Positions 19,711 through 30,114 of a stretch of 64,000 bases of DNA are shown here, one piece after another. Under the pieces are notes generated by a model that made no database searches, had not been told where the DNA came from, and saw only the letters and a list, made by a program, of their open reading frames with translations. The stretch is from Symbiodinium natans (taxonomy: Eukaryota > Sar > Dinophyceae > Suessiales > Symbiodiniaceae). Both the position numbers and the translations under genes were made by a program. Positions within the stretch are counted from its first letter, which is position 1; the number at the start of each line of letters is the position of its first letter. The stretch lies in NCBI GenBank assembly GCA_905221605.1, contig CAJNDS010002535.1, positions 1,152,001 to 1,216,000 of the forward strand, given 5' to 3'.

Positions 19711-19720
19711 TCCAGGCTCC

Positions 19721-20746
19721 TCAACAGGGCGCCCAACTGGGCCGCTCCCGCCACACCGAAGCGAGAACAGTCACCGCAGCAAGGACCGATAGCACACCGA
19801 TCCTGGCGCCGGTACGCAGCCGCCCAAAGGACCGCGCACACGAGGAACAACCTTGGAAGCTTCTTGCCGCGGCCCTGGACGCGGACCCGCAAGCAAAGCA
19901 CGGGTCGTGGTCAACCGAGGCAACGGCGACCCCACAATCCGCACATGCCTGCGGAGACGGCTCCGACTCGAACACCGTCTCAACCGCGCCACAACCACAG
20001 GCCGCAGTGCTAACGAGGCCGGAACGCACTTCCGCAACAACCTCGCCCGGCTGGAGAGAGTGATCGCACTCTTGGGCTGCGAGCAACACAAACCCCTTTC
20101 CCTCTCCTGTGGGCCAAAGGCCTGGTACGGCCTCGACCCCGCACTCCACCGGAAGCACTACCTCGGACAGGGATCCCTCTGCGGAGACTCCTTGCTCCCG
20201 CACGACAGGCACCAGCACCCCGTCGCCTGGCGAGAGCTCGAGAGGCTCTTCCCCGTCGTAGCGGAGGAGCTCCCGACTTCCGCCCCCAGGCTCGGTGCAT
20301 GACGCGTCGTCCAGGCTCGACAACCGCGCCTCGAAGGCGTAGGCCCTGTCCTTCCGGGTCTTGCTGTGATCCTCGCACCTGGGCATTCTGATTCCCAGCG
20401 TGTCGAGGACGTGAAAGTCGGGACCCGGCCTGAAGCCCAGGCCCATCCTTCCGGCGCAGTCCAACGCTCTGCCGCCGAGGATCAGTCCGTGCCAATCGGA
20501 CGTTCCCCTAGCTGCGATTTTGCATCGCACGAAAATTTCAGTGTTGGGGCGACAGTCGTCCGCCGTCCTGCCTTCCAGCAGCGTGACGCGCAAGACTGCT
20601 GCCCCCTTCAGAGGAACGGGGGCTCCCGAAGCAATGCCATGCACATATTCGGGGTGGACCCGCTTCTCGAGTCTCACGACCGGGAAGCCGGGATCTTCGG
20701 TACCGATCCCCAGCTCTGCAGCCCGGTTCATCATGCCCACCACAAG
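19721..20746 (-). CDS. Retropepsin-like region with zinc ribbon and TM segment
   Basis: This is the part of the open frame that is plausibly translated after a -1 shift from Gag at about 20746, giving TVVQVLD-RNL-VVGMMNRAAELG. The pattern (strand, Asp, helix ending in ELGI, a flap-like VHGIASG and the closing strand LILGGRALD) is that of a retropepsin. The DTG/DSG triplet reads D-R-N, so activity is doubtful. After it come IRMPRCED, then a double zinc ribbon (CGCG...CADC, CFACG...CSSC) and one hydrophobic segment (IGVLSVLAAVTVLASVW) before the stop. The open frame extends further upstream, but that part is a shadow of Gag. Confidence 0.55.
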   Translation of the reverse strand, partial: LVVGMMNRAAELGIGTEDPGFPVVRLEKRVHPEYVHGIASGAPVPLKGAAVLRVTLLEGRTADDCRPNTEIFVRCKIAARGTSDWHGLILGGRALDCAGRMGLGFRPGPDFHVLDTLGIRMPRCEDHSKTRKDRAYAFEARLSSLDDASCTEPGGGSRELLRYDGEEPLELSPGDGVLVPVVREQGVSAEGSLSEVVLPVECGVEAVPGLWPTGEGKGFVLLAAQECDHSLQPGEVVAEVRSGLVSTAACGCGAVETVFESEPSPQACADCGVAVASVDHDPCFACGSASRAAARSFQGCSSCARSFGRLRTGARIGVLSVLAAVTVLASVWRERPSWAPC

Positions 20747-23298
20747 TTCCTGTCGAGCACCTGGACTACCGTTCTGTACTGGTAGCCTCCTGGCTCGTTG
20801 TCCGCCAGGTTCCACCAGTCCTTCGGCAGATCGTCCAGGGTGGCGAACTTGTCCCGCCCACCCTTGCCCAACGGAAGCGCGTGCTGCTGCACCGCGGCGC
20901 GTCCTGCGGCTCCTGAGACGCCTGCCTGGACGCCTGAGCTGCCTATCTGGACGCTGAACGCGGCGAAGGGGTTGGACATGGAAGCCCCGGAGGGCGCGGC
21001 CCAGTTGGCAGGCAAGGCCGGCGTCCCTCCTGAGGTCGTCAGGTTGTGGACCATGTCGCAGCTGGCTCCTTTCTTGCACGACCCATTCTTGGAGAAAAAG
21101 GGGCAAACAGTGCCTGGTGGCTTTGCCGCGCCTTTGGCCGCAGCCTTAGGCTTAGCGCTGGCCTTTGCCTTGCCACCTCCCTTCCCTTTGCCCTTGCCTT
21201 TCGCCGTGGCAAAGGTTTGGTCACCCTTCTTAGCCGCGAGAGCTTTTCTGCGAAGCTCCTTGTCGTGGCTGAACGGGCAGGCATCCCCTTTCGGGCAATT
21301 CCCGTGGTCGCGAAAGTGGAAGCAGATCTTCTTGTCCGCCCCCTTGCCAGCTCCCTTCGACGCAGCGGCAAACGTCTGATCCGCGCCAGCCTTGGCCGCG
21401 GCAGCTGCTCCCTTCGCAGCGGCCTTAGCGGCGGCCTTGAGGCTCCGAATCTCCTTCTGAGCCTCGGCTAGCGCGACCGACGGGTCCGCGCTTGGAGAGC
21501 CGGTCGTGGAGTACACAGAGTGGGAAACAGCACGGTGCGCTGCTTCCCTCTGTTCGTACTCCAAGACGACCTTGTGGCTCTCCTCCCAAGTCTGCGGCCC
21601 TCTCAGCCCGCCATCCTTGGGATCGCCGGGCCACAACCGCTTGTCGTTACGTATCTCCTTTTGGAGATACGGGGGCATCTTGCGGAGGTACGAGAGATAC
21701 AACTCTCGTGGGGTCTTCCCAAGACCCACCGCCTCAAGGTCCGCGATCGATGCCTCAAACAAAGGCTCGAATTGGTGGCCTGTGAGCTTGCCCTTAGCGA
21801 GGGAGGCATGCTCACCATCCACGCGGACTTCTCTTTCCTCCCGCGATTCCCCGAACATCAAGTGCTTGTTCTTGATGCGGTCGTACACCGCCTGTGGGTC
21901 GGAGAGAACCTCTCCCGACTTCCACGCTGCGCGGTAGGCGTTCGTGTACGTCTTCATGCGCGAGCCGCGGCAGCGCCCGCGTAGCGCTAGCAGCTTCTCG
22001 CGCGCACTCATACCGCGACAGTTGTTGGCGAGCGCGCAGACGTCCTCGAACTCCTCGTAGAACAGGACAACGTCTCGCGCGTCCGCCTTGTCGTCGGTCA
22101 GCGTCGGCCACGTGAGGTCAGTTTTGACCGTCGTTATGGAGCTTTGCCCGCCCCTCTGCGCTAACGCTTCTTTCAGCGCTTCAGTTTGGGCGGCGAGTGC
22201 GGCGGCGAAATCGCCCGCCGGGTTTTGGGACCCGGTCTGCGAACCTCCGCCGTCTGAACCTCGCTTCAGGGCTTCTATCTCCATCTCCAGCGCCGCGAGC
22301 TTTGCGCGCAAAGGGGAATCGCCGTCCGTCGCGCCCAGGTCACGGGCCGCGGAAGGACCACCTGCAACCTCGGCAGTGTGCAAACCTCCACGGTCCAAAC
22401 CTACCCCCAACCCACTTGCAGTCGCAGGCTGTGGGAGCCCTGGGGAACGCGGCCCCACGGCTTCAACTGGCACATCGGACGGGGAGCTCCAAACCTTCTC
22501 TTGGCTCGAGCTTTCTTTTCCCCCTAGCGCGAGGATAAGCTCCCCGATGCATTGGATTTCACGCTGAATCTCCTCTGCGTCTTCGGGGTCCTCGCCACCG
22601 CGCAAAGCCGCGACCGAGAACCTGGTCCGCAGCCGACGGACCATCTTTGTCGGATGCCAGTTCCCGCCTATCTTCGAGAACTCATCCGCAAGGAGGGTGG
22701 CTTTGGTGCTCAAGGCGTCGAGGTCACGGGAGCTCACCGTGACTCCATGCGCTTTGAGCGCGAGGACAATCCGCGAAACGCGCGTCAAGTAGTCCGCGAC
22801 CGGTTCCTGGTCTGGACGGAAAATCGCGCGCAGCTCCGCCTGTAAGCCCTCTGCGGTGCCTGGCACTGAACCTGCTGTCGACGGCGGACCGGACGGCCCC
22901 GCCGGGCGGGACCCTGGTGCCGTAGCAGGGACATAGGCAGCACCGGTAGGGACCATGGCCAGCTCCCTTGCCGCGGCGCCGACATCCACCCGCGGCGGAC
23001 TGTCGCCTCCAGCGCCCGAGGCCTCAGGGACTAGCTCGGAGTCCTCTTCTTCTTCCTCTTCCTCCTCGTCCTCGCCTTCGGCGTCGTGGAGGAACTTCAT
23101 GACCTTTCGCCAGAGAGCCGCCTCCTGCTCTGGCGTTGTGCTAACCCCATCCCGCTTGGACAACGGACGACTGCCGGTCTCCCTACGCCACTTAAGCCAA
23201 GCGACGTAGCTCATCCGCTCGGGATAGGGAACGTCGCCACCCTCGATCGCTTCGAGGAGGGTGACGCCCTCGGCCTGACCTGCAACCTCTGCGGACAT
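20731..23298 (-). CDS. gag: Gag protein with two CCCH fingers
   Basis: I chose the ATG at 23298 (MSAEVAGQAEGV). The frame is open a further 29 codons upstream to a GTG at 23385, across a duplicated 42-bp unit. The middle (WPTLTDDKADARDVVLFYEEFEDV... to EYEQREAAHRAV) is a helical capsid-like region. It is followed by Ala/Lys/Gly-rich linkers and two perfect CX8CX5CX3H fingers (CFHFRDHGNC... and CPFFSKNGSC...). CCCH fingers replace the usual CCHC knuckles and would bind RNA. The N-terminal third has an acidic Glu run and Pro/Ala/Gly linkers. The stop overlaps the protease frame, consistent with -1 frameshifting. Confidence 0.85.
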   Translation of the reverse strand: MSAEVAGQAEGVTLLEAIEGGDVPYPERMSYVAWLKWRRETGSRPLSKRDGVSTTPEQEAALWRKVMKFLHDAEGEDEEEEEEEEDSELVPEASGAGGDSPPRVDVGAAARELAMVPTGAAYVPATAPGSRPAGPSGPPSTAGSVPGTAEGLQAELRAIFRPDQEPVADYLTRVSRIVLALKAHGVTVSSRDLDALSTKATLLADEFSKIGGNWHPTKMVRRLRTRFSVAALRGGEDPEDAEEIQREIQCIGELILALGGKESSSQEKVWSSPSDVPVEAVGPRSPGLPQPATASGLGVGLDRGGLHTAEVAGGPSAARDLGATDGDSPLRAKLAALEMEIEALKRGSDGGGSQTGSQNPAGDFAAALAAQTEALKEALAQRGGQSSITTVKTDLTWPTLTDDKADARDVVLFYEEFEDVCALANNCRGMSAREKLLALRGRCRGSRMKTYTNAYRAAWKSGEVLSDPQAVYDRIKNKHLMFGESREEREVRVDGEHASLAKGKLTGHQFEPLFEASIADLEAVGLGKTPRELYLSYLRKMPPYLQKEIRNDKRLWPGDPKDGGLRGPQTWEESHKVVLEYEQREAAHRAVSHSVYSTTGSPSADPSVALAEAQKEIRSLKAAAKAAAKGAAAAAKAGADQTFAAASKGAGKGADKKICFHFRDHGNCPKGDACPFSHDKELRRKALAAKKGDQTFATAKGKGKGKGGGKAKASAKPKAAAKGAAKPPGTVCPFFSKNGSCKKGASCDMVHNLTTSGGTPALPANWAAPSGASMSNPFAAFSVQIGSSGVQAGVSGAAGRAAVQQHALPLGKGGRDKFATLDDLPKDWWNLADNEPGGYQYRTVVQVLDRNLWWA

Positions 23299-23300
23299 CG

Positions 23301-23385
23301 CCGCGCCTTGGTTAGCAGGCCGCAGGCGTGGCACACGAAGCGCCGCGCCTTGGTTAACAGGCCGCAAGCGTGGCACACAGTCCAC
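23301..23385 (-). repeat. Tandem 42-bp duplication at the gag 5' end
   Basis: Two copies, with two or three differences, encode VPRLRPVNQGAA and VPRLRPANQGAA in the extended frame. If translation starts at the ATG at 23298 this duplication is leader sequence. Confidence 0.75.
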
Positions 23386-23462
23386 GCGTCCAGGTCACGG
23401 ACCGCGACAGACAAGCAAAGCAATGCTTGCCCACTCGGGCCGTAGGCACAAGAGCTGTACCT

Positions 23463-23480
23463 TCCCAGAACAGCCCCCAA
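23463..23480 (-). promoter_or_regulatory. Probable primer-binding site
   Basis: Starting about 2 nt inside the 5' LTR, the coding strand reads TTGGGGGCTGTTCTGGGA. A TGG start just inside the LTR is what a tRNA 3'-CCA primer requires. I cannot name the tRNA. Confidence 0.45.
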
Positions 23481-23481
23481 T

Positions 23482-23775
23482 TGTGAAGTCGACCAGCACT
23501 GGACTTGCACTAAGCCAATGCAATCACAGCCCGGTCACGCTGTTTTACGACTTCGCGAGTTCAAGCACTTGTGCAGCTACGCCTGAGTGCGTCCGGTCGG
23601 ACCGCACAGCAACCTAAGAGCTACTGTACGAAACTACCGTGCTCAAAGGCACAAGCTCGGTACTTGAGCCAAAACATTGGCATTGTTACGAATTGCAAAA
23701 CTACACATGCAAGGGAAAACTACAAGCTGCACTAGCACTAAGCAAGCACTCCATGCATGCTTTGACCTGCTCACA
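23482..23775 (-). repeat. 5' LTR (right copy)
   Basis: 294 bp, identical to the left LTR apart from two substitutions. It should contain the element promoter; no core motif is recognisable. Directly followed on its outer side by the TAC array. Confidence 0.95.
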
Positions 23776-24904
<1,129 letters not shown>

Positions 24905-25882
24905 GCGTTTCAGGGAGTAACTAACTGTTACGACCACCTGTGGAGTGGCAACAAAAGTGCGTGGAGCGATGCGGAGCGCCAAGTGTTGCAGGATGTCACA
25001 AGGTCTTTCGCCTTGCACCGACGCACTTTAAACATCTTGAAACCTGTCAAGGCTTGGACGGCACTCGCCGTCTTCAGAAGGCCCACCAATCAGCTCCGTG
25101 GGCGGGTAATTTGTGCCACGGGACTTATGATGCCTCGGCGCCCCAGCTTCAGCCCCTGCTCTACACCCCGGAATTCTGAACCTCAGTTTGCTTCTCATAG
25201 ATTGCGACCTTCACTCAAGCCCAACCGTTGCAGCGTGAGGGGTTTGACACCCCGTTTCGCAGCCCAGGATACAACGGTTGGAGCTTGCACGATCGCGCTG
25301 TGCTTCTCAAAGAGTGTATTGAATCTTGCAGTGCCCGGTTGGCCCTGCTTTTCGTTCTGCGGGTGCACCTTCGGCTGCCGCCGTCCCCTTCATAGATCTC
25401 GAGCTTCTTCGAGCCGGCTCGCAAAACTACAATTCCCAGACTCGAGTCGACCCGACAAACCAAAGCACAAATTGGCAGGACGCAGGGCTGGTGGGCGACA
25501 GTTTCAGGAAAAGGACAACAAACAGCGTGCAACTTCGCAGAGCAATCCAAAAGATCTTCGCAGGCATTCAAAATCACTAGCCGAACAGCAGGTACCTGGG
25601 GAAAGTGATCTCGTCCGACATGGATGTCATGCTAAGGATCGGCCACTCCTCGGTCTCGTGAGAATCCATTTTCCAAACATTGCAAACATTGGTCACCGCC
25701 CAACATCGCCCAACAGTCCAAACAATGTAAACGCATAAGTCAAGTGCAAGCCCCACTCCATGACCGTACATAGGCCTTGCTTTTTCATATGGACCTGGAA
25801 GCCCAAATTAATCCCACACCATCCTACGCCTTCCCTTACACCCCCCCTGTTTCCATGACTTTGCAAACACCCAATGCTTAAC
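24905..25882. other. Intronic region between triplet array and ABC exons
   Basis: Mostly non-coding. A minus-strand stretch at about 25535-25605 after a CCCCAG acceptor (one frame reads RLVILNACEDLLD) could be another ATPase-domain exon between the Q-loop and the signature motif, but phase is ambiguous, so it is not called. Confidence 0.35.
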
Positions 25883-25931
25883 AAGCATCTGGCATGTAGA
25901 GGATATCCTCTGGGTATGGAATTCCTTCCGC
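25883..25931 (-). CDS. Candidate ABC exon after Walker A
   Basis: A CTCTCCTAG acceptor starts a 49-bp stretch in phase 0 with the previous exon, reading AEGIPYPEDILYMPDA up to a GTTAAG donor. It would occupy the Q-loop region (normally PQRPYxPxGTLR), but the match is weak. Confidence 0.35.
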
Positions 25932-26077
25932 CTAGGAGAGAGGTGTATCAATGCAGCATCTCATGATGGACATGCAAACGACGGGAAGAAAAGGTCCGCG
26001 CGCTGCGAGCAGAACCTCGGGCGCAACAGTGCTGCTGTTGGCCATGTTTAGGTATGAGCACCTTTTGCTGTACCGAC

Positions 26078-26190
26078 TTGTAAGAAAAGCGAGTGACCAC
26101 CAGGGCGTACCACGGTGCCACCAGTCACCGGCCAGCCCGGCAGAGAGAAAAGGCATCGTGCAATGGCTGACTTGCCAGCCTTTGCCAGGA
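26078..26190 (-). CDS. ABC transporter exon: Walker A
   Basis: 113-bp exon reading LAKAGKSAIARCLFSLPGW then PVTGGTVVRPGGHSLFLQ. GKS with the following SAIARCL helix and the GGTVVRP turn is the ABC P-loop and the strand after it, as in ABCD proteins (GKSSLFRxLxGLWPxxxGxVxRP). The acceptor is GGGCAG and the donor GTCGGT. Joining to the preceding exon gives LLIC-V-LAKAGKS, where the first P-loop Gly appears to be Val; an alternative acceptor 12 nt upstream would insert four residues. The reading frame differs from the longest ORF over this stretch, which is why an ORF scan misses it. Confidence 0.65.
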
Positions 26191-26327
26191 CTGCCCACGC
26201 AACTACCATGTCAGATTGGCATCCTCACAATTGAGTTGACACTGCTTGACCCCTCCAGCACCAAGTTCCTGTAAAATCCTTCCCGACGCAACTACCCATT
26301 GTCCGTTGCAAGATGCCCGCGCATGAC

Positions 26328-26420
26328 CACATATCAGAAGCGGCGAGCCACTGGACACGCCTCGGTTCGCCCCTAGTGACCGAGTGGTGCCATTATCAAG
26401 CCGTCGAAGCAAAAGGTCAA
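26328..26420 (-). CDS. ABC transporter exon: start of the ATPase domain
   Basis: A TTGCAG acceptor and a GTCATG donor bound 93 bp reading DLLLRRLDNGTTRSLGANRG then VSSGSPLLICG. This has the form of the first NBD strands (xVxIxTPxGxxLxxxLxFxVxxGxxLLIxG) leading into the P-loop. The exon ends in phase 1, matching the Walker A exon. Identification depends on the context of neighbouring ABC exons. Confidence 0.5.
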
Positions 26421-27939
26421 CTGCAATGTATAGAGTCATAAAGCCATCGCAAGATGTAAGCGAAGAGCTTCCTGCCTTTTCCCTGCTACAAAACCAATTC
26501 AGCACAGGCAAATGTTGAGGAGAAAGACCGTGTCCTCTTCACGGGAAACCGTGCAAATGCTAAGGGCGTGGGCAGAGCGTGGGTGGTCCAAAAAGGTACG
26601 AATTGGTGCGCATCATATCTTAACTGCCGCACGGTAAGACCCTCGGTCCTTAGCTTCTTCACTCCCACCACAAGACGACGATCCAAGCGCCGCAAATGAA
26701 CAACAATCAGGCAAGAATATGGCCAGAATTATCGCAAGAGCATCAAGTGCAAAAACCCTCAATAGGAACACGTGCGGAAGTCAGAAGTTTGCATGCCCGC
26801 TCCATCGCACTTCACCCAAATAGCTTTGTACCTCCCCGGATGACTCCCTTGTAGCTGCTTGGCAGCAACACCTCGCCCGATTTTTTGCCGGCACAGGCCA
26901 TCTGCTTCCTGCCGTGCGTTACTGCTAGTCCTGCTTCCACAAGAACGAGAAGCCGACACATTGTGGTGCAAGGACTCTGATGTTTTGTTTGGTCTGGCAC
27001 GGAACAAAAAAAAACATGTGGCACGTCAAACAAAACCAGAACACGACAAGATCTTGTCTCTGTTAACCGCAAGCTTACACAAACTTCAGAACACCGAAAA
27101 GAATTGCAGAATTACGCGGCACTTCAATTTGCGAATGCAAGCCGAAGCTACTGAAAGTGAGATCACGTAGGAGCGCATGCTTCGAAGGTGTTTGAATCGT
27201 CACTGATTGGAAGGACACAATCTCACCCTGCCAAGAACTTAATGTGATCCAATGTTCGTGGGCAAGCTTGACACACACAGCATGGCACAGCATGGTGCAG
27301 CACACTCCACACAACTATGCACAGTTTGCCTTGTCCACAAAAACTTCGGGCGCAGCATCCTTGGCAGAACGCCTCTTCGGCCTCGCCTGAAGGATCGCCC
27401 GTTTCCCTGTGTACTGTAATCAAGAGCTCTCGGATGCTTTCAAATGCTTTCAGCAGTTGTGCATTTTGCCTCGCATGCGAAAATGTAAGTGCCCCTTGCT
27501 TCTCTGTAGAGGTCCCACGATGTCCGCATACAAATCCAGTTGCGTCAAATGCGGGCATGCCTGGATGTTGCCGCAAGCTACACATGACAGTTCGGTTCGG
27601 CACCCTTCTAAACCGATTTGCAGAGCTGGCCTTCATTTGCAGCTGATCGCAGCGCTCTAGCCTGTCAAGTTCACATCTAGCATCTCGAGGCTTCATCAAG
27701 CCTTGTGTACTGTACGGCACACTCCAGAAGTCTACAGAGTCTACGGCGTCTCCAGAGTCTACACCACAACCTCGCACACATGACAGTTCGGTTCGGACGG
27801 TGTCCGAGGTCACGTGTTGCTGCTGGTAGTGAAGCGGGTCATGATGTGGTCTGTATCTATCCGAAAGAGGTCTTACGGGGGGGAGCGGGGGGGGCGGGGG
27901 GTGGCAAACCAAACAAAAACACATGTTTATGCATTTACC
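26421..27939. other. Probable introns, no exon recognised
   Basis: About 1.5 kb between NBD and membrane-domain exons. Several short minus-strand ORFs exist, but none shows ABC motifs. The exon(s) joining the last membrane helices to the ATPase domain are expected between here and 28.9 kb. Confidence 0.4.
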
Positions 27940-28400
27940 TGTTTAGGGCTTAGGGAATAGAATCCAAGAAGTAAAATTCATGGAATAAGATATAGGGATC
28001 CCGCTCTTTCGGATATAGCGACAAGATTTCGCGAGCAAGGCTTGCGTTTTGTGATTTAGGGGGGGGAGGGGTCTTTTTCCAAATTGATCCCCCTCTTTCG
28101 GATTTAGAGTTCCTCTCCCCTCTGTAGGGTTTAGGGAATTGGATATGGGGAGAAAAATTCTACGCGTCCCATTCTAAGCGATAAGATTTAGGGAATAGGG
28201 TTCATGTTGTAGGATGAAGGGGCTCGCCTCTCTCGGATTTAAGGACCTTTTTTAACTCGGGCCCCTCTACAAGATTCAGGTGGTGTTCTCTCCGTGCGCA
28301 TGGCAGGGACCCCCCCCCCCCTCTTTAAGGCTTAGGGAATAGGATTTAGGGAGTAAAATTAAGGGTGTGTTTTTTTCAGGGATCCCGCTCCTCAGAATTT
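27940..28400. repeat. Degenerate tandem repeat with TTTAGGGAATAGG words
   Basis: At least four degenerate units of roughly 110-140 bp, each combining TTAGGGAATAGGAT-like words, a GGGATCCCGCTC-like or CCCTCTTTCGGATTT block and G or C homopolymers (G8 near 28060, C12 near 28311). No coding potential. Confidence 0.6.
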
Positions 28401-28900
28401 CGCCTACGCACAAAAGTAGCATGCCCTTCCTGCTTCTTTGTGATATGTTAGACAGAATGTTGTAGTGTGGTGTTGCAAGGTATGGAGGGGTGCTATTGCT
28501 CTGAGAGGTTTGGGTCGAATTTTACATTGGAGTGAACGGAATTCCGAAGATGTTCGGGTAAAGCGTTTTGCTGTCACAAAGTGGTATTTTTGAGTTGGGG
28601 GGGGGGGGGGTAGCAGCTTGCTCATCTAAGATTCAACCATCGACTTAAGAACTTGTCCAGTTAGGTGCGCCTTTGCATGATGCTGCAAAGACAAAGTAAG
28701 AGCCCGCCTGGTGTACAATTGCTTCACCCGATTTGAGGCTGCAGTGGAGCTCATCAATAGTGTTCTGGATCCAAGAAAGGCGTTCCAACCTGAACAAGCC
28801 TTGTCACAAGAAGACAATCAGACGCGGAACATGCCAGAACCCATCACGCCATCGCAGATTCTTCGTGCCGAGCCTTTAAATTCAAAACATATTTCAAATG

Positions 28901-29726
28901 TCAGGCCTCCATGTGCTCGTTACGTTTTCCGCACAAAGAAGCATAAAACATCGTAAACATCTGCTTGCGATTCCAGGCAGCATTGAAAAAATGTTGAACA
29001 TTGCATAGATACCGTCCGGCTGCGTGCGAATGCTGGTCAAACGAACCATCAATCGAACCATATCGCATGCCAAGGCTGGCGGCAGAAACAAAGGCCATAA
29101 GCTCCAGGACGGTCGCTGCTTGTGTCGAATGCAAGCACATCCACTCTGCCATCTCTAAGGGAAACATGACGTCATACATCTTTCTCGCCATAGCGGAAAC
29201 GTCCCGCAAGGACTTGTGCAGCAAGTCCAACTCAAAAGCCTCTCCCTGCAGCATGAGAATACTGCCGCATCGAGATTGCAGTCTTCCAAAGTGCTGTCTC
29301 AAGCGGCTTTCAAAGTGCTGCAGCGATGTCTGCACAGTGTTACCATGATTGGGCTGCACACCCAAAACGAACTTTACCACCACTACGAAAAACAAAGAGG
29401 GAAGAAAACCCCAAAGCCAGTGGCGCTGTACCAGAGACACACCAGTGAAAATGCAAGTTTTCACCATGGCTTCTATGCCTGCAACCGCAACCTCCGACGT
29501 CGCATAAGCCATGTCATGAACATCACGGCAAATCCTTACATCCGCATCAACAATCATCTGCTCCCGCACATCGGCCTGAAGTCGATAGAAGCGCTGCTTC
29601 TGGAAATACAGCTTGTGCAGCTTTCGAGTCATATTCCGTCTCCATTTCAAGGCAATGCGCTGGCGCAAGCAACTTGTCAAATCTATTGCTGCTGCATGAA
29701 GCAAAACGAAGATGGGATAGCGCAGC
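28901..29726 (-). CDS. ABC transporter membrane-domain exon (ABCD/SbmA-like)
   Basis: Long open exon beginning after a TTCAG acceptor. Recognisable blocks: LRQRIALKWRRNMTRKLHKL then YFQKQRFYRL, equal to the ABCD pattern LxLxWRxxLTRxLxxxYLxxxxYYRL; DADVRICRDVHDM, equal to NPDQRIxxDV; hydrophobic helices (LWGFLPSLFFVVVVKFVLG); and HFESRLRQHFGRLQSRCGSI then LMLQGEAFE, the EAA-like loop (FRxxxxRxxxxAExIAFYxGExxE). Such half transporters sit in peroxisomal, lysosomal or plasma membranes and move acyl-CoAs, cobalamin or peptides; the substrate here cannot be told. The 3' end of the exon is uncertain; the open frame stops at 28901. Confidence 0.72.
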
Positions 29727-30062
29727 CTGAAGTTAGAGCAGCTGTGAGAATTCGTCAAGCAACAGGTTCACGGTTCAAGATCTATTCGACAACACGTGGC
29801 ACCGCTGCTCTTTGAAACCCATTTATGCCGCTTGCAAGGAAGGAGAATGTGGCAAAAACTGAAAGCTAGGCACCGCCCAAAACAGCAACAGCTACGAAAG
29901 CGCAAGACGACAACCATTGCAATACCGTGCGGCCCATTTGCTCAGATATGTTGTCGACATTGCAAACCATCTTACCAAAATCACGACTTGCCAAGCGGCG
30001 CCAGGAGCCACCAGGACTGTCGTGATCCGAGGCCCTGCAGTGTGAAAAGTGAGCCCTGTAAC

Positions 30063-30114
30063 GAAGCCTTGCGCAGCATGGCAGTGCACCCTGCCATCCA
30101 GACCAACGCCACGC
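30063..30114 (-). CDS. Candidate upstream ABC exon
   Basis: After a GCCTCAG acceptor the minus strand reads RGVGLDGRVHCHAAQGF, similar to the ABCD N-terminal block xxLDGxIVxALVxxDxxxF. The phase to the next exon at 29726 does not match directly, so another exon or a different donor would be needed. Confidence 0.3.

Larger units (their letters stand above)
6519..23775 (-). mobile_element. 17.3-kb LTR retrotransposon with permuted RT and accessory domains
   Basis: It is bounded by 294-bp direct repeats starting TGTGAAGTC and ending CTCACA (TG...CA). Internal coding is entirely on the minus strand, so the 5' LTR is the right-hand copy. Gag, retropepsin-like, RNase H, DD35E integrase and chromovirus/Ty3-type RT motifs are all present, but RT fingers/palm lies after the integrase while thumb and RNase H lie before it. 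Extra domains are BAH-like, methyltransferase-like, KptA, RanBP2 and SWIM fingers, and a PLD nuclease. The LTRs differ at two positions (near 6614 and 6724), implying a recent insertion. It sits sense-oriented within an intron of the ABC gene. Confidence 0.9.

Noticed and set aside
27223-27924. 233-codon minus-strand ORF between ABC exons
   Set aside because: No ABC motif in this frame, and Pro-rich ends from a G-rich homopolymer; an embedded exon is possible but unsupported.
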